Assembly: GCF_006970865.1 (NCBI RefSeq) | Contig: NZ_CP035503.1 | Location: forward strand, 2,803,001-2,867,000 | From: Rhodoferax sediminis | GTDB lineage: Bacteria; Pseudomonadota; Gammaproteobacteria; Burkholderiales; Burkholderiaceae_C | Reading direction: 5' to 3' | Length of the DNA stretch: 64,000 bases | Part shown: one piece after another, positions 1 to 7,998 of the stretch | How the letters are laid out: every line of letters starts with the position of its first letter | Numbering within the stretch: position 1 is the stretch's first letter | Program-made: the position numbers and the translations under genes | The notes under the pieces: model-generated | What the model saw: the letters and a program-made list of their open reading frames with translations, nothing else | What the model was told of the DNA's origin: nothing | Databases searched by the model: none

Positions 1-156
1 AATTTGGCTGCCCGGGTTGCGTCCAGCTTCTCGCTCGTGAACAAGGATTGCTGCTTCAAGGTATTCGTAGGCATAGCGAGCTAGCCCGACTTCCGTCGTG
101 CGGTCATTTTCCGAAATTTCGGGTGAACGTGGGGATACGTTGTTTTGTGTTTTCAT
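1..156 (-). CDS. Hypothetical protein, 3' part cut by window edge
   Basis: An ATG at 154-156 on the minus strand opens a frame of 52 codons that runs without a stop to base 1, so only the N-terminus is present. It begins MKTQNNVSPRSPEISENDR and continues with GLARYAYEYLEAA and VHEREAG, which looks like an amphipathic helix. I do not recognise the family. The ribosome binding site is weak. Base composition is more AT-rich than that of the following genes, which could mean transferred DNA or simply a different kind of gene. The rest of the gene lies outside the window. Confidence 0.45.
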   Translation of the reverse strand, partial: MKTQNNVSPRSPEISENDRTTEVGLARYAYEYLEAAILVHEREAGRNPGSQI

Positions 157-680
157 TGTTCTGATTTTCGATTGTGCGGTTGTCTAAGGAAGGTCTGCAC
201 ATCCCCCGCCAAGGCGTGAGTTGAACGTCAGAAGCTCACACCATGGGAGCCAAGATGCGTTTGCGCCAAATGTTAGAGCCATATCGGTGTGCTTTGGCGC
301 GCTTTCGGGCCGCTGGCGGGCGCCTGTCCGCGCCGCAGGCACACTCTAAGTTGTTCAAATACCCGCAAGCCCATCCCCTAAACGGGTGAACATGTTGAAT
401 GACCGCAAACGCTGCATCCCGGACTTTCGGACTGGCCGGCCTTGGGCGCCCGCTTCGGACACATTTCAATCAATCGGCAGCCAAGTATCGGCCGGCCAGC
501 ATGCATCCTCAGCACTGCTGCCACAGCAATCGCAGCCGCTTCCCCTGCACTGCTCGCCGTTCTTCCATTAGCACGAGTAAAGCCTTTCCGAAGTAGCGCA
601 GCACCACTTTCCTGCGGCCGGGTTTTGGGCTCGTAGCATCCGCAGGGACCCGTTATATGCAGCAATGCGTCAATAGCCTG
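157..680. other. Region with no convincing gene
   Basis: Several short open frames exist on both strands, the longest being a 185-codon minus-strand frame at 378-935. None has a recognisable domain or a good ribosome binding site, and they overlap one another. The stretch sits between a gene cut by the window edge and two gene remnants, so it looks like eroded accessory DNA. Confidence 0.5.
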
Positions 681-831
681 ACGTGGACCCACCCGGCGAT
701 TCCGTGGGTTCCCTGTTCGACGCCAACACCCCGCGGTCACGCATCTTTCATTGCTACGAAATAAAGAGCAAATAATCAATACTTGGGGCCGGCTTGAGGC
801 CGATTCTTTGCACATATGGGATTGGACGGCT
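681..831 (+). pseudogene. Decayed partial copy of the 5' end of the downstream ATP-grasp gene
   Basis: Bases 681-734 match 2959-3012 at 44 of 54 positions by eye, and 791-831 match 3137-3177 at 35 of 41. Both matches lie in the first part of the circularly permuted ATP-grasp gene that starts near 2865. Between the two blocks the copy lacks roughly 75 bases of the intact gene but keeps the stretch around GCTACGAAATAAAGAGC, which corresponds to GCTACAAAATCAGAAGC in the intact gene. No reading frame is preserved. The simplest reading is an old duplication or rearrangement whose remainder has been lost. Confidence 0.6.
753..812 (+). repeat. Dispersed 60-bp repeat, degenerate copy
   Basis: The head GCTACGAAATAAAGAGC at 753-769 is followed 18 bases later by GCCGGCT and GAGGCCGATTCTTTG. 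This is the decayed counterpart of the copy at 3099-3158, carried along in the duplicated segment. Confidence 0.4.
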
Positions 832-898
832 CCGCCGGCGGATGCGCGGCTGGCTGCAAGCGGGTAACTTTCCTTCCATCGAACGGAAAGGAATTCAT

Positions 899-1558
899 AT
901 GACGAGCCAAGCTTTTGACGCCGTGCCCAATCCACTGGCCGCGCTTTCCTCCTCCCTCGCCGGCATCGTCGAGTCCGTCGGCGCCAGCACCCTGGGCGTG
1001 CCGGGCCGCCACCGCCGCGGCCTGGCCGCCGTGCTGGGGGACGCTTCGAGCATCAAGCCGGGGCACCTTGCCATCGCGGTGGGGCGCTCGGCGCAGGAGA
1101 ATCCGACGGCAAGCTACGGGATCGTGAGTCGCGCATCGGGCCCCTGGGAAACCTGGCTCGGCGGCCAGCTCGACCGTTTAATCCGTCTCGACGGCGGCAT
1201 CCACGAGGGCCTGTCCGGCGCGCCGGTGGCGGACGCGAGCGGCGCCGTGTTCGGCATGGCCACGGCCGCGCTGTCGCGCAGCTACGGCATCGGCGCGCAG
1301 CCTGTGCCCCTGGCGAACGCGCGCGGGCCGGGAGAGCCGGGCGCCGGCGTGGGCCTGCTCATCACGGCCCTTATATCTGGCGGGCCCGCCATTGCGGCCG
1401 GCCTGCTGGTGGGCGATATCCTGGTCAGCATCGACGACACGCCCGTCGCCAGCCTGCCCGACCTGCGGGTCACCCTGGCGGGGCAGATCGGCAAGGCGGT
1501 CACGGTGTCCGTGCTGGGTGGAGGACAGGGGCACTGCCGTGGTGCTGCTCGCCGATGA
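899..1558 (+). pseudogene. HtrA-like (S1C) protease remnant with internal deletions
   Basis: The start at 899 is chosen for the AAAGGAA ribosome binding site just upstream; the 219-codon frame then reads to 1558. It carries pieces of a trypsin-like protease: GDASSIKPGHLAIAVGR, a degenerate serine-loop motif HEGLSGAP near residue 103, and a PDZ-like segment (AAGLLVGDILVSIDDTPV). The stretch that should hold the catalytic histidine and aspartate is missing: the text jumps from the N-terminal strand to the region after the aspartate. A second gap precedes IGAQPVPL. The 3' end runs straight into a response-regulator remnant in another frame. It may still be translated, but it should be proteolytically dead. 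An intact relative lies convergently at 1820-2818. Confidence 0.6.
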
Positions 1559-1792
1559 TCAGGCGGCGATGGACGTGGCTGACGGGCTCGAGCACGGGGT
1601 CTCGATCCTGCCGCGCGACGCATCTCTCGCGCTGGTCGCTGTCGCCTGCGCAACCGCGAGATTGCCGAGTCACTGCATGTTTCCGTGCACACGGCGAAAC
1701 TCCACGTGGCACAAATCATCGGCAAACTGAACGTCCACTCGCGCGCCCACGCGGTGGCCAAGGCGCTGCAAGCGGGATTGCTGCAGGGCTGA
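1533..1792 (+). pseudogene. LuxR-family response regulator remnant
   Basis: Reading 1533-1640 in one frame gives VVLLADDQAAMDVADGL and GVSILPRDASLALVA, which resembles the end of a receiver domain. Shifting frame near 1641 gives LRNREIAESLHVSVHTAKLH and then KLNVHSRAHAVAKALQAG, ending in TGA at 1790-1792; this is the LuxR DNA-binding helix-turn-helix. The linker, the start of the HTH (the usual LTPREREVL) and most of the receiver are absent. The gene has therefore lost its 5' end, lost an internal segment and suffered a frameshift. The companion protease upstream shows the same kind of damage, so the whole regulator-protease unit is decaying. Confidence 0.65.
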
Positions 1793-1819
1793 GCGTCCCC
1801 CGCGCCGGCCGCGCGCAGG

Positions 1820-2818
1820 CTACGCGCGGGGCAGCGACTCGATGGGCGTCGGGTGCAGGAAGAGGGCCTGGACACCGCGCAGCACGCGCAGTACGCAGAC
1901 CTTTCCAATCCTGGATTCGTCGAGCAGGCGCTGCAGGTCATCGACGCTGGTGACGGGGGTGCCGTCGATACCAACCACGGTGTCCCCGGCCTTCAAGCCG
2001 CCATTGGCGGCCGGCGAGCCGGCCTGGACTTCGGACACACGCACGGCACTCGCCTGCTCGACCTCGAGAAAGCGGGCGACCCGGCGCGACAGCGGAACCG
2101 TCGAGCCGGCCAGCCCAAGACGCGCTCGCCTGACCCGGCCATGCGCGAACAACTGGCCCACGACCCATTTGGCCGAGTTGATGGCCGTCGCAAAGCAGAT
2201 CGACTGGGCTGCAGGAATGATGGCCGTGTTGACGCCGACGACGCGGGCGCGCGTGTCCAGCAAGGGGCCGCCGGAGTTGCCTGGATTCAGGGCCGCATTG
2301 GTCTGTATGACGTTGTCGATCATGCGGCCCGCACTCGAGCGCAGGGAGCGCCCGAGCGCGGAAACCACTCCGGCGGTGACCGTGTGCGCAAAACCCAGCG
2401 GGTTGCCGATCGCGATGGCCACCTGGCCGACACGCAGCCGCGACGAATCGCCCAGTTGTGCGTGCGCCAGCGAACGGCTGGAGCCGATGCGCAGCACCGC
2501 CAGATCCGTGTCCAGGTCTTCGCCGATCAGTTCGGCGCTGGAGGTAACGCCATCGGCGCGGGTTACTTCGAGGCTGGTGGCGCCATGCACCACATGGCTG
2601 TTGGTGAGCAGGTAGCCGTCCGGCGTGAAGAGAAAGCCCGAACCCGTGCCAGCGCGGGAACTTGGGCCGCGCTGGGCCTGCACGGCAATGAAGACCACCG
2701 CGTCCTGCACCCGCTCCACGGTGTATGCCACAGCCTCGCTGTAGGCATCGAGCAGCGCTTCGTCGGGCACGGCAGAGGGATCGGACGAGAGGATTTGAGG
2801 GTCGGGGCGGGCGCTCAT
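1820..2818 (-). CDS. HtrA/DegP-like S1C serine protease with PDZ domain
   Basis: 332 residues from the ATG at 2816-2818 (a longer frame to 2875 exists but has no better start). The trypsin-like domain holds the whole triad: His75 in TNSHVVHGA, Asp105 in DLDTDLAVLR and Ser182 in NPGNSGGPLLD. A PDZ domain follows at about 240-325 (GLKAGDTVVGIDGTPV). There is no clear signal peptide, so it may act in the cytoplasm or be exported in a way I cannot see. Family members degrade or sense misfolded protein. It faces away from the ATP-grasp gene, with which it shares a very short divergent spacer, and converges on the decayed paralogue and LuxR remnant. Confidence 0.9.
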   Translation of the reverse strand: MSARPDPQILSSDPSAVPDEALLDAYSEAVAYTVERVQDAVVFIAVQAQRGPSSRAGTGSGFLFTPDGYLLTNSHVVHGATSLEVTRADGVTSSAELIGEDLDTDLAVLRIGSSRSLAHAQLGDSSRLRVGQVAIAIGNPLGFAHTVTAGVVSALGRSLRSSAGRMIDNVIQTNAALNPGNSGGPLLDTRARVVGVNTAIIPAAQSICFATAINSAKWVVGQLFAHGRVRRARLGLAGSTVPLSRRVARFLEVEQASAVRVSEVQAGSPAANGGLKAGDTVVGIDGTPVTSVDDLQRLLDESRIGKVCVLRVLRGVQALFLHPTPIESLPRA

Positions 2819-2864
2819 GGGTTTCCGTTGCGAATAGTCTCCTGATGCAGATGGAGGCTGGCGC

Positions 2865-5579
2865 GTGCAACGCAAGGCCCCGTTTCACGCCAGTCCGGCC
2901 CGCGTCGCCAGGTTCGATGCCATGGGCCCGCCATTTGCGGGAATGGGACAATGGCGTCACGTGGACCAACCCATTGACTCCGTGGACTCCCTCTTCGACA
3001 CCGACACCCCGCAAACGCCGGCCGAGCTGGCGGCGTCCCTGGCGCCGCCGGCGGCGCCCGGCCATTTCGACGAGCTGCGCGGCCGCGCATCTGCCATTGC
3101 TACAAAATCAGAAGCGCGAAGCCAAGAACTGACACCGGCTTGGGGCCAATTCTTTGAACATCTGGGGCTGGACGGCTTCACCGACCTGGACCGCCGCAGC
3201 GCGAGCCTGGAGCGCCAGATCCGCGACAACGGCGTCACCTACAACGTCTATGCCGACGCCAGCGGCCCGCAGCGCCCGTGGTCGCTGGATCTGTTCCCGC
3301 TGATCATCTCGCCGCAGAGCTGGCAGCAGATCGAGGCCGGTGTGCTGCAGCGCGTGCGCGTGCTGGAGGGCGTAATGGCCGACGTCTACGGCCCGCAGCA
3401 ATTGCTGGCCAGCGGCTTGCTGCCGTCCGCGCTGGTGCAGGGCCACCCCGGCTACCTGCGCGCCATGCACGGCGTCCAACCCGTGGGCGGCACGCATTTG
3501 CACATTGCCGCCTTCGATCTGGCACGCGGGCCCGATGGCAACTGGTGGGTGGTGTCGCAGCGCACGCAGGCGCCATCCGGGCTCGGCTATCTGCTGGAAA
3601 ACCGACTCTCCATTTCGCGCCTGCTCCCCAAGCCCTTCGAGGCCCTGCACGTGCAACGGCTGGCCGCCAGCTACCGCGCGCTGGTGGACGGCCTCAAGCG
3701 CATGAGCCCGGCCGGTGCCGATTCGCACATCGCGCTGCTGACGCCCGGCCCCTACAACGAGACCTATTTCGAGCACGCCTACCTTGCGCGCTACCTGGGC
3801 CTCACCCTGGTCGAGGGCAGCGACCTGACGGTGCGCGACCAGCGGCTGTACCTCAAGACGCTGCAGGGGCTGGAGCCGGTGCACGCACTGCTGAAGCGCC
3901 TGGACGACGAGTTTCTGGACCCGCTGGAATTGCGCGCGGATTCGCGATTGGGCGTGCCGGGCCTGTTGCAGGCGATTCGCGCGGGCCATGTGCTGGTGGC
4001 CAATGCGCCCGGCTCGGGGTTTCTGGAGTCGCCCGCCCTGCTCGGCTTTTTACCGGCGATCACCAAGCACCTGCTAGGCGAGGAACTGCAACTGCCGGCC
4101 GTGCCCACCTGGTGGTGCGGCGAGCAGGCTGCGCTGCAAGACGTGCTGCCGCGCCTGGGCGAGCGCGTCATCAAGCCCACGTACCCGGGCCCCGATTCGT
4201 TCAATGCGGTGCGGGGACGCTCGCTGCCACGCCGCGCGCTGGACGAATGGGCGGGGCGCATCCTGCGGGGCGGCGACGCGCATACCGCGCAGGATTACCT
4301 GCCGCTGTCGCAGATGCCGACCTGGAGCCACGAGCCCCAATCGCCGCGCATCGTGCCGCGCTCGGCCCTGCTGCGGGTGTTCGCGGTCTGCGATGGCCCG
4401 CAGTCGTGGCGCGTTCTGCCGGGCGGGCTGACGCGTATCGCCACGGCCAGCGAAGAGGTGGCAACGATGCGGCGCGGCGGCAGCAGCGCGGACACCTGGG
4501 TACTCACGCAGGGGCCGGGCGACGTGGACCACACCACCCTGCTGGCGCAGGCTTCCCGTGCGGCTGCACCGCCCCTGCATCGCAAACCGCTGGTGACCAG
4601 CCGCGCGGCGGAAAACCTGTACTGGCTGGGCCGCTACACCGAGCGCTGCGAAAACATGATCCGGCTGGCACACCTCACGCTGGACTGCCTCAATGGCGAA
4701 GACCAGTCGTCACGGCCGCTGCTAGCGTGGCTGGGCGACCTGGCCGTGCGCAACGCGCTGGTGCTGCCCGACGTGCCGGCCGCCAGCCTGGCGCCGCGCG
4801 TGTTCGAACGCTCGCTGATCGCGGGGCTGGGCGGCCACAATGGCGTCGCCAGCGTGGGCTTCAACCTGCGCGCCGTCAAGCTTACGGCCTTCGCGGTGCG
4901 CGAGCGCCTGTCGCAGGAGCACTGGAACATGATCGTGCGCGCGGAGCAGGAGTTCTCGCGGCGCTGCCTGGAGGACATCAAGGGCGGCGACTGCGCCTCG
5001 CTGGACGCCGTGCGCATGCTGGAGGCCGCCAGCGGCCAGCTGGCCGCCATCACCGGCGCGCAGACCGACCGCATGGCACGCGACGACGGCTGGCGCCTGC
5101 TTGGCATCGGACGCTACCTCGAGCGCCTGGGGTTTCTGGCGGCGTCCCTGGCGCATGGCTTCGAAACCGGCTCGGTGCACGACGCCGGCGGCTTCGAGGC
5201 CTTGACCGCACTGTTTGACAACACCATCACCTTCCACGCGCGCTACCAGCAAAGCCGCGAGGTGGCGGCGCTGCTGGAGTTGCTGGTACTGGACCGCGAC
5301 AACCCGCGCTCGCTGGGCTGGGTGGCGCAGGCGCTGGAGGGGAGCCTGGCGAAACTGGCCAGCAGTGACCCCGAGAAACTCCGCGAGTTGGCGCAGCACC
5401 TTCCCGACCCCGGCCGCTGGGATCTGGCGCAGCTGTGCACGGTGGACGAGGCAGGCCAGCACCGCCAGCTGATCGAGTTGCTGCAGCAATGCACGAGCGC
5501 AGCCTTCACCGTGTCGGACGAGATCGGCACGCTGTACTTCACGCATTCGTCGGCGCCCGAGCCCGTTCGGGGGGCGTGA
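2865..5579 (+). CDS. Circularly permuted ATP-grasp / alpha-E fusion protein
   Basis: Up to 904 residues. The first part (about 100-560) is a circularly permuted ATP-grasp domain (DUF404/DUF407), with the lysine-containing ERVIKPTYPGPDS near residue 434. The second (about 575-890) is the helical alpha-E domain (DUF403), starting SRAAENLYWLGRYTERCENM. Proteins of this kind are predicted to make peptide or amide bonds. It overlaps the transglutaminase-like gene by one base, the usual partner of this family, so the two should be one transcript. The start is uncertain: GTG 2865, ATG 2922 and ATG 2946 are all possible, and the first lies very close to the divergent protease start. The N-terminal 100 residues are poorly conserved and contain a dispersed repeat at 3099-3158. 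Confidence 0.92.
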   Translation: MQRKAPFHASPARVARFDAMGPPFAGMGQWRHVDQPIDSVDSLFDTDTPQTPAELAASLAPPAAPGHFDELRGRASAIATKSEARSQELTPAWGQFFEHLGLDGFTDLDRRSASLERQIRDNGVTYNVYADASGPQRPWSLDLFPLIISPQSWQQIEAGVLQRVRVLEGVMADVYGPQQLLASGLLPSALVQGHPGYLRAMHGVQPVGGTHLHIAAFDLARGPDGNWWVVSQRTQAPSGLGYLLENRLSISRLLPKPFEALHVQRLAASYRALVDGLKRMSPAGADSHIALLTPGPYNETYFEHAYLARYLGLTLVEGSDLTVRDQRLYLKTLQGLEPVHALLKRLDDEFLDPLELRADSRLGVPGLLQAIRAGHVLVANAPGSGFLESPALLGFLPAITKHLLGEELQLPAVPTWWCGEQAALQDVLPRLGERVIKPTYPGPDSFNAVRGRSLPRRALDEWAGRILRGGDAHTAQDYLPLSQMPTWSHEPQSPRIVPRSALLRVFAVCDGPQSWRVLPGGLTRIATASEEVATMRRGGSSADTWVLTQGPGDVDHTTLLAQASRAAAPPLHRKPLVTSRAAENLYWLGRYTERCENMIRLAHLTLDCLNGEDQSSRPLLAWLGDLAVRNALVLPDVPAASLAPRVFERSLIAGLGGHNGVASVGFNLRAVKLTAFAVRERLSQEHWNMIVRAEQEFSRRCLEDIKGGDCASLDAVRMLEAASGQLAAITGAQTDRMARDDGWRLLGIGRYLERLGFLAASLAHGFETGSVHDAGGFEALTALFDNTITFHARYQQSREVAALLELLVLDRDNPRSLGWVAQALEGSLAKLASSDPEKLRELAQHLPDPGRWDLAQLCTVDEAGQHRQLIELLQQCTSAAFTVSDEIGTLYFTHSSAPEPVRGA
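3099..3158 (+). repeat. Dispersed 60-bp repeat inside the ATP-grasp gene
   Basis: The head GCTACAAAATCAGAAGC (3099-3115) is followed by 18 bases, then ACCGGCT and GGGGCCAATTCTTTGA. Spacing matches the other copies exactly. It is translated in frame in the variable N-terminal part of the protein. Confidence 0.5.
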
Positions 5580-6508
5580 TGGATCTGCGCGTCATTCACG
5601 AAACCCGTTTTAAGTACACGCCGCCGGTCAAAACGGCGCAGCACATGGCGTACCTGAAGCCGCTGGAGACGGCGACCCAAAAGCTTGTCAATCACACGCT
5701 GGACGTGCATCCCGCGCCAGTCGACCTAAACGAAACACAAGATGTGTTTGGCAACACCCGATCGTTTTTTTCGCTGCAGGCCGAGCATGATGAACTCGCC
5801 GTGATCGCGACCAGCGTGGTATCCACCAGCGCAGTCGCCGCACCGCGCAGCACGCTGCCCTGGGAGCAGGTGCGCGATCGCTTCCACTACCGCGCCGGTG
5901 CTCCGTACGACGCAGCCGCGGGCTTCGTATTTGCGTCTCCCCTGGTGCCGCACCACGAGGATTTCGCGGCGTATGCGCGGCCCAGCTTCGGCCCGGACGT
6001 CCCGCTGCTGGCCGCCGCGCGCGACCTGATGACGCGCATTCACAGCGAGTTCCGCTACGAACCCGAAAGCACCGAAGTCGGCACACCGGTGCTGGAGGCC
6101 CTGACCCAACGCGCCGGGGTCTGCCAGGACTTTGCGCACATCATGGTGGGCTGCCTGCGCGCGATGGGCCTGCCCGCGCGCTACGTGAGCGGCTACCTGC
6201 TGACGCAGCCGCCGCCGGGCCAGCCCCGGCTGGTCGGCAGCGACGCCTCGCATGCCTGGGTCTCGCTTTATTTACCCGACCTTCTGCCCGACCTGCCGGA
6301 GGGTACGCGCTGGTGCGACTTCGACCCGACCAACGACCGCTTTGGCGCCGGCACGCCGGGCGAAGACTACGTCACGCTGGCGATCGGGCGCGACTACGGC
6401 GACGTCGCGCCCCTGCGCGGCGTGATCCATGGCGGGGCCGACCACACGCTCGAGGTGCGCGTTACAGTGGAGCCCATCGATTTACAACCTTCAGAGGACC
6501 GACCATGA
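5579..6508 (+). CDS. Transglutaminase-like cysteine protease
   Basis: 309 residues from the ATG at 5579, whose A is the last base of the preceding stop, indicating translational coupling. A bacterial N-terminal transglutaminase-like domain is followed by the catalytic core with Cys182 (RAGVCQDFAH), His225 (SDASHAWVSLY) and Asp249 (DFDPTND). No signal peptide is seen. In many proteobacteria this family is paired with circularly permuted ATP-grasp/alpha-E proteins in a predicted peptide synthesis and cleavage system; that partner is directly upstream here. The proteasome-like Anbu subunit found with some such operons is not in the window. Confidence 0.9.
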   Translation: MDLRVIHETRFKYTPPVKTAQHMAYLKPLETATQKLVNHTLDVHPAPVDLNETQDVFGNTRSFFSLQAEHDELAVIATSVVSTSAVAAPRSTLPWEQVRDRFHYRAGAPYDAAAGFVFASPLVPHHEDFAAYARPSFGPDVPLLAAARDLMTRIHSEFRYEPESTEVGTPVLEALTQRAGVCQDFAHIMVGCLRAMGLPARYVSGYLLTQPPPGQPRLVGSDASHAWVSLYLPDLLPDLPEGTRWCDFDPTNDRFGAGTPGEDYVTLAIGRDYGDVAPLRGVIHGGADHTLEVRVTVEPIDLQPSEDRP

Positions 6509-6960
6509 GCATTTACGACAAGCTGAAAGAACTCGGCATCACCCTGCCCGCTGTCGCCACGCCCGCCGCAGCCTACGTGCCGTTCGTTCAGACCGGCAAT
6601 CTGGTGTTCCTGAGCGGGCACATTGCGAAAAAGAATGGCACGCCCTGGGTCGGCCAGTTCGGCAAAGACATCACAACCGAAGAGGGCAAGACCGCGGCGC
6701 GCGCCGTGGCGATCGACCTCATGGGAACGCTGCACGCCGCCGTGGGCGATCTGGGTAAAGTCAAACGCATCGTCAAGCTCATGTCGCTCGTCAACTCGAC
6801 CGGCAGCTTCACCGAGCAGCACCTGGTGACCAACGGCGCCAGCGAGTTGATCGGCCAGGTGTTTGGCGACAAGGGCGCCCATGCGCGCAGTGCCTTTGGC
6901 GTGGCGCAAATCCCGATGGGCGCATGCGTCGAGATCGAGCTGATCGCCGAGATCGCCTGA
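6505..6960 (+). CDS. RidA/YjgF-family enamine/imine deaminase
   Basis: 151 residues, beginning at an ATG that overlaps the previous stop as ATGA and preceded by AGAGGA. The sequence has the RidA fold signature: NLVFLSGHIAKKNG near the start, GKVKRIVKLMSLVNS in the middle and GAHARSAFGVAQIPMGACVEIELIAEI at the end (quoted here as one motif region in the last 30 residues). The conserved arginine that binds the substrate carboxylate is present in ARSAFG. RidA proteins hydrolyse reactive enamine/imine intermediates released by PLP enzymes. Coupling to the transglutaminase gene may be positional only. Confidence 0.88.
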   Translation: MSIYDKLKELGITLPAVATPAAAYVPFVQTGNLVFLSGHIAKKNGTPWVGQFGKDITTEEGKTAARAVAIDLMGTLHAAVGDLGKVKRIVKLMSLVNSTGSFTEQHLVTNGASELIGQVFGDKGAHARSAFGVAQIPMGACVEIELIAEIA

Positions 6961-7041
6961 CGGCCTGCGGGGTGATGCGCAACGCATCAAGTTCCGTGCC
7001 GATCTAGAATATTCCCGTCCCGCGAGCCATCGCGGGTCCAA

Positions 7042-7195
7042 GCGTTCTCAGGGCGGGGTGAAAGTCCCCACCGGCGGTGATGGCGAGTAATCGCATCAGC
7101 CCGCGAGCGCCCGCCCTGGCGTGAAACTTGGGCGGGGTCAGCAGATTCGGTGCAACTCCGAAGCCGACGGTCACAGTCCGGATGAAAGAGATCGC
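7042..7195 (+). promoter_or_regulatory. FMN riboswitch (RFN element)
   Basis: The conserved RFN blocks are readable in order: AGGGCGGGGTGAAAGTCCCC at 7050, ACCGGCGGTGATG, AGCCCGCGAGCG, the GGTCAGCAGATTCGGTG block, and GCCGACGGTCACAGTCCGGA with ATGAAAGAGA. The closing P1 stem pairs 7042-7049 (GCGTTCTC) with 7188-7195 (GAGATCGC). It lies about 95 bases upstream of a lumazine synthase gene and should lower its expression when FMN is abundant. Confidence 0.95.
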
Positions 7196-7224
7196 GAGGT
7201 TGACGACCTTGCCCGCGCACCTGC

Positions 7225-7262
7225 GCGAGTGCGGGCTGCCGCCTGCGTTCGCCCTGATTTTT
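7225..7262 (+). terminator. Likely expression platform of the FMN riboswitch
   Basis: A GC-rich imperfect hairpin at 7225-7252 is followed by five T residues at 7258-7262, just ahead of the ribH ribosome binding site, as for an intrinsic terminator. An alternative pairing, GCCCGC at 7211-7216 with GCGGGC at 7231-7236, would exclude it and could be the antiterminator. Confidence 0.5.
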
Positions 7263-7287
7263 GGCAGCCACCTCAGCGAGGAATTCC

Positions 7288-7773
7288 ATGAGTCAGTCCG
7301 ATCACCCCAAGCTCCCACCCGACGCGCGCTTTGCGTTCATTCATGCGCGCTGGCATCACGACATCGTCAACCAGGGACGCGACGCGTTTCTCGCGGAGAT
7401 GGCGCGCCACGGCGTGCCGCGTCAGGCCATCGATGTGTTCGAGGTGCCCGGCGCGTTCGAGATTCCGCTGCATGCCAAGAAGCTCGCGCAGTGCGGCCGC
7501 TACGCCGCTATCGTGGCCTGCGGCTTCGTGGTGGACGGCGGCATCTACCGCCATGAGTTCGTCGCCGATGCGGTCATCAAGGCGCTGATGTCGGTGCAGC
7601 TGGAGACCGGCGTGCCGGTGCTCTCTGCCGTGCTGACGCCGATACGCTTTCACGAGCACGAGGAGCACCGGCGCTTCTTCACCGAGCATTTCGTCGTAAA
7701 AGGAACAGAGGCCGCGCAGGCCTGCCTGCAGACCGTGCAGAGCCTGCGGCGGATCGATACCCCTACTGAATGA
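7288..7773 (+). CDS. ribH: 6,7-dimethyl-8-ribityllumazine synthase, type II (RibH2-like)
   Basis: 161 residues; the start at 7288 follows GAGGAA. The enzyme condenses 5-amino-6-ribitylaminouracil with 3,4-dihydroxy-2-butanone 4-phosphate in riboflavin synthesis. VPGAFEIPLHAKK is the lumazine synthase substrate loop, GGIYRHEFVADAVI holds the catalytic histidine, and Trp22 in HARWHHDIV is typical of the type II (RibH2) enzymes, which often bind riboflavin. It stands alone rather than in a rib operon and is preceded by its own FMN riboswitch. A second, type I enzyme with the main riboflavin operon would be expected elsewhere in the genome, but that is inference. Confidence 0.93.
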   Translation: MSQSDHPKLPPDARFAFIHARWHHDIVNQGRDAFLAEMARHGVPRQAIDVFEVPGAFEIPLHAKKLAQCGRYAAIVACGFVVDGGIYRHEFVADAVIKALMSVQLETGVPVLSAVLTPIRFHEHEEHRRFFTEHFVVKGTEAAQACLQTVQSLRRIDTPTE

Positions 7774-7872
7774 TCGTGCGGCGCACCGCGCGTATGCTTT
7801 AGCGCACGGTGGTGCGATGCTGCGAGCACCTCATCGCCGGGGTCGTATCGCTTTCATTGCAGGAGGTAGATC

Positions 7873-7998
7873 ATGAAACCGCTGGACGTAATTTTCGCAG
7901 CCGCATGCCGGCTCGCGAGCGGCCCTGATGGAGCGCATAGCGCCAATGCTCGACAGCCGGGCACGGCAACCAGCGTGCGTGGAGGCTGCCATGGGTGA
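7873..7998 (+). CDS. Possible small leader protein, 41 residues
   Basis: A strong ribosome binding site (AGGAGGT, ending eight bases before the ATG) precedes a frame beginning MKPLDVIFAAACRLAS and ending at the TGA 7996-7998. It overlaps the start of the next gene by eight bases, an arrangement that would couple the two. I recognise no family. It could be a real short protein, a leader that delivers ribosomes to the oxidoreductase, or the remnant of a longer gene. The unusually good ribosome binding site is the main support. Confidence 0.35.
   Translation: MKPLDVIFAAACRLASGPDGAHSANARQPGTATSVRGGCHG

Noticed and set aside
378..935. Minus-strand frame of 185 codons upstream of the protease remnant
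   Set aside because: It runs through the decayed ATP-grasp copy, lacks a good start signal and has biased composition; no family seen.
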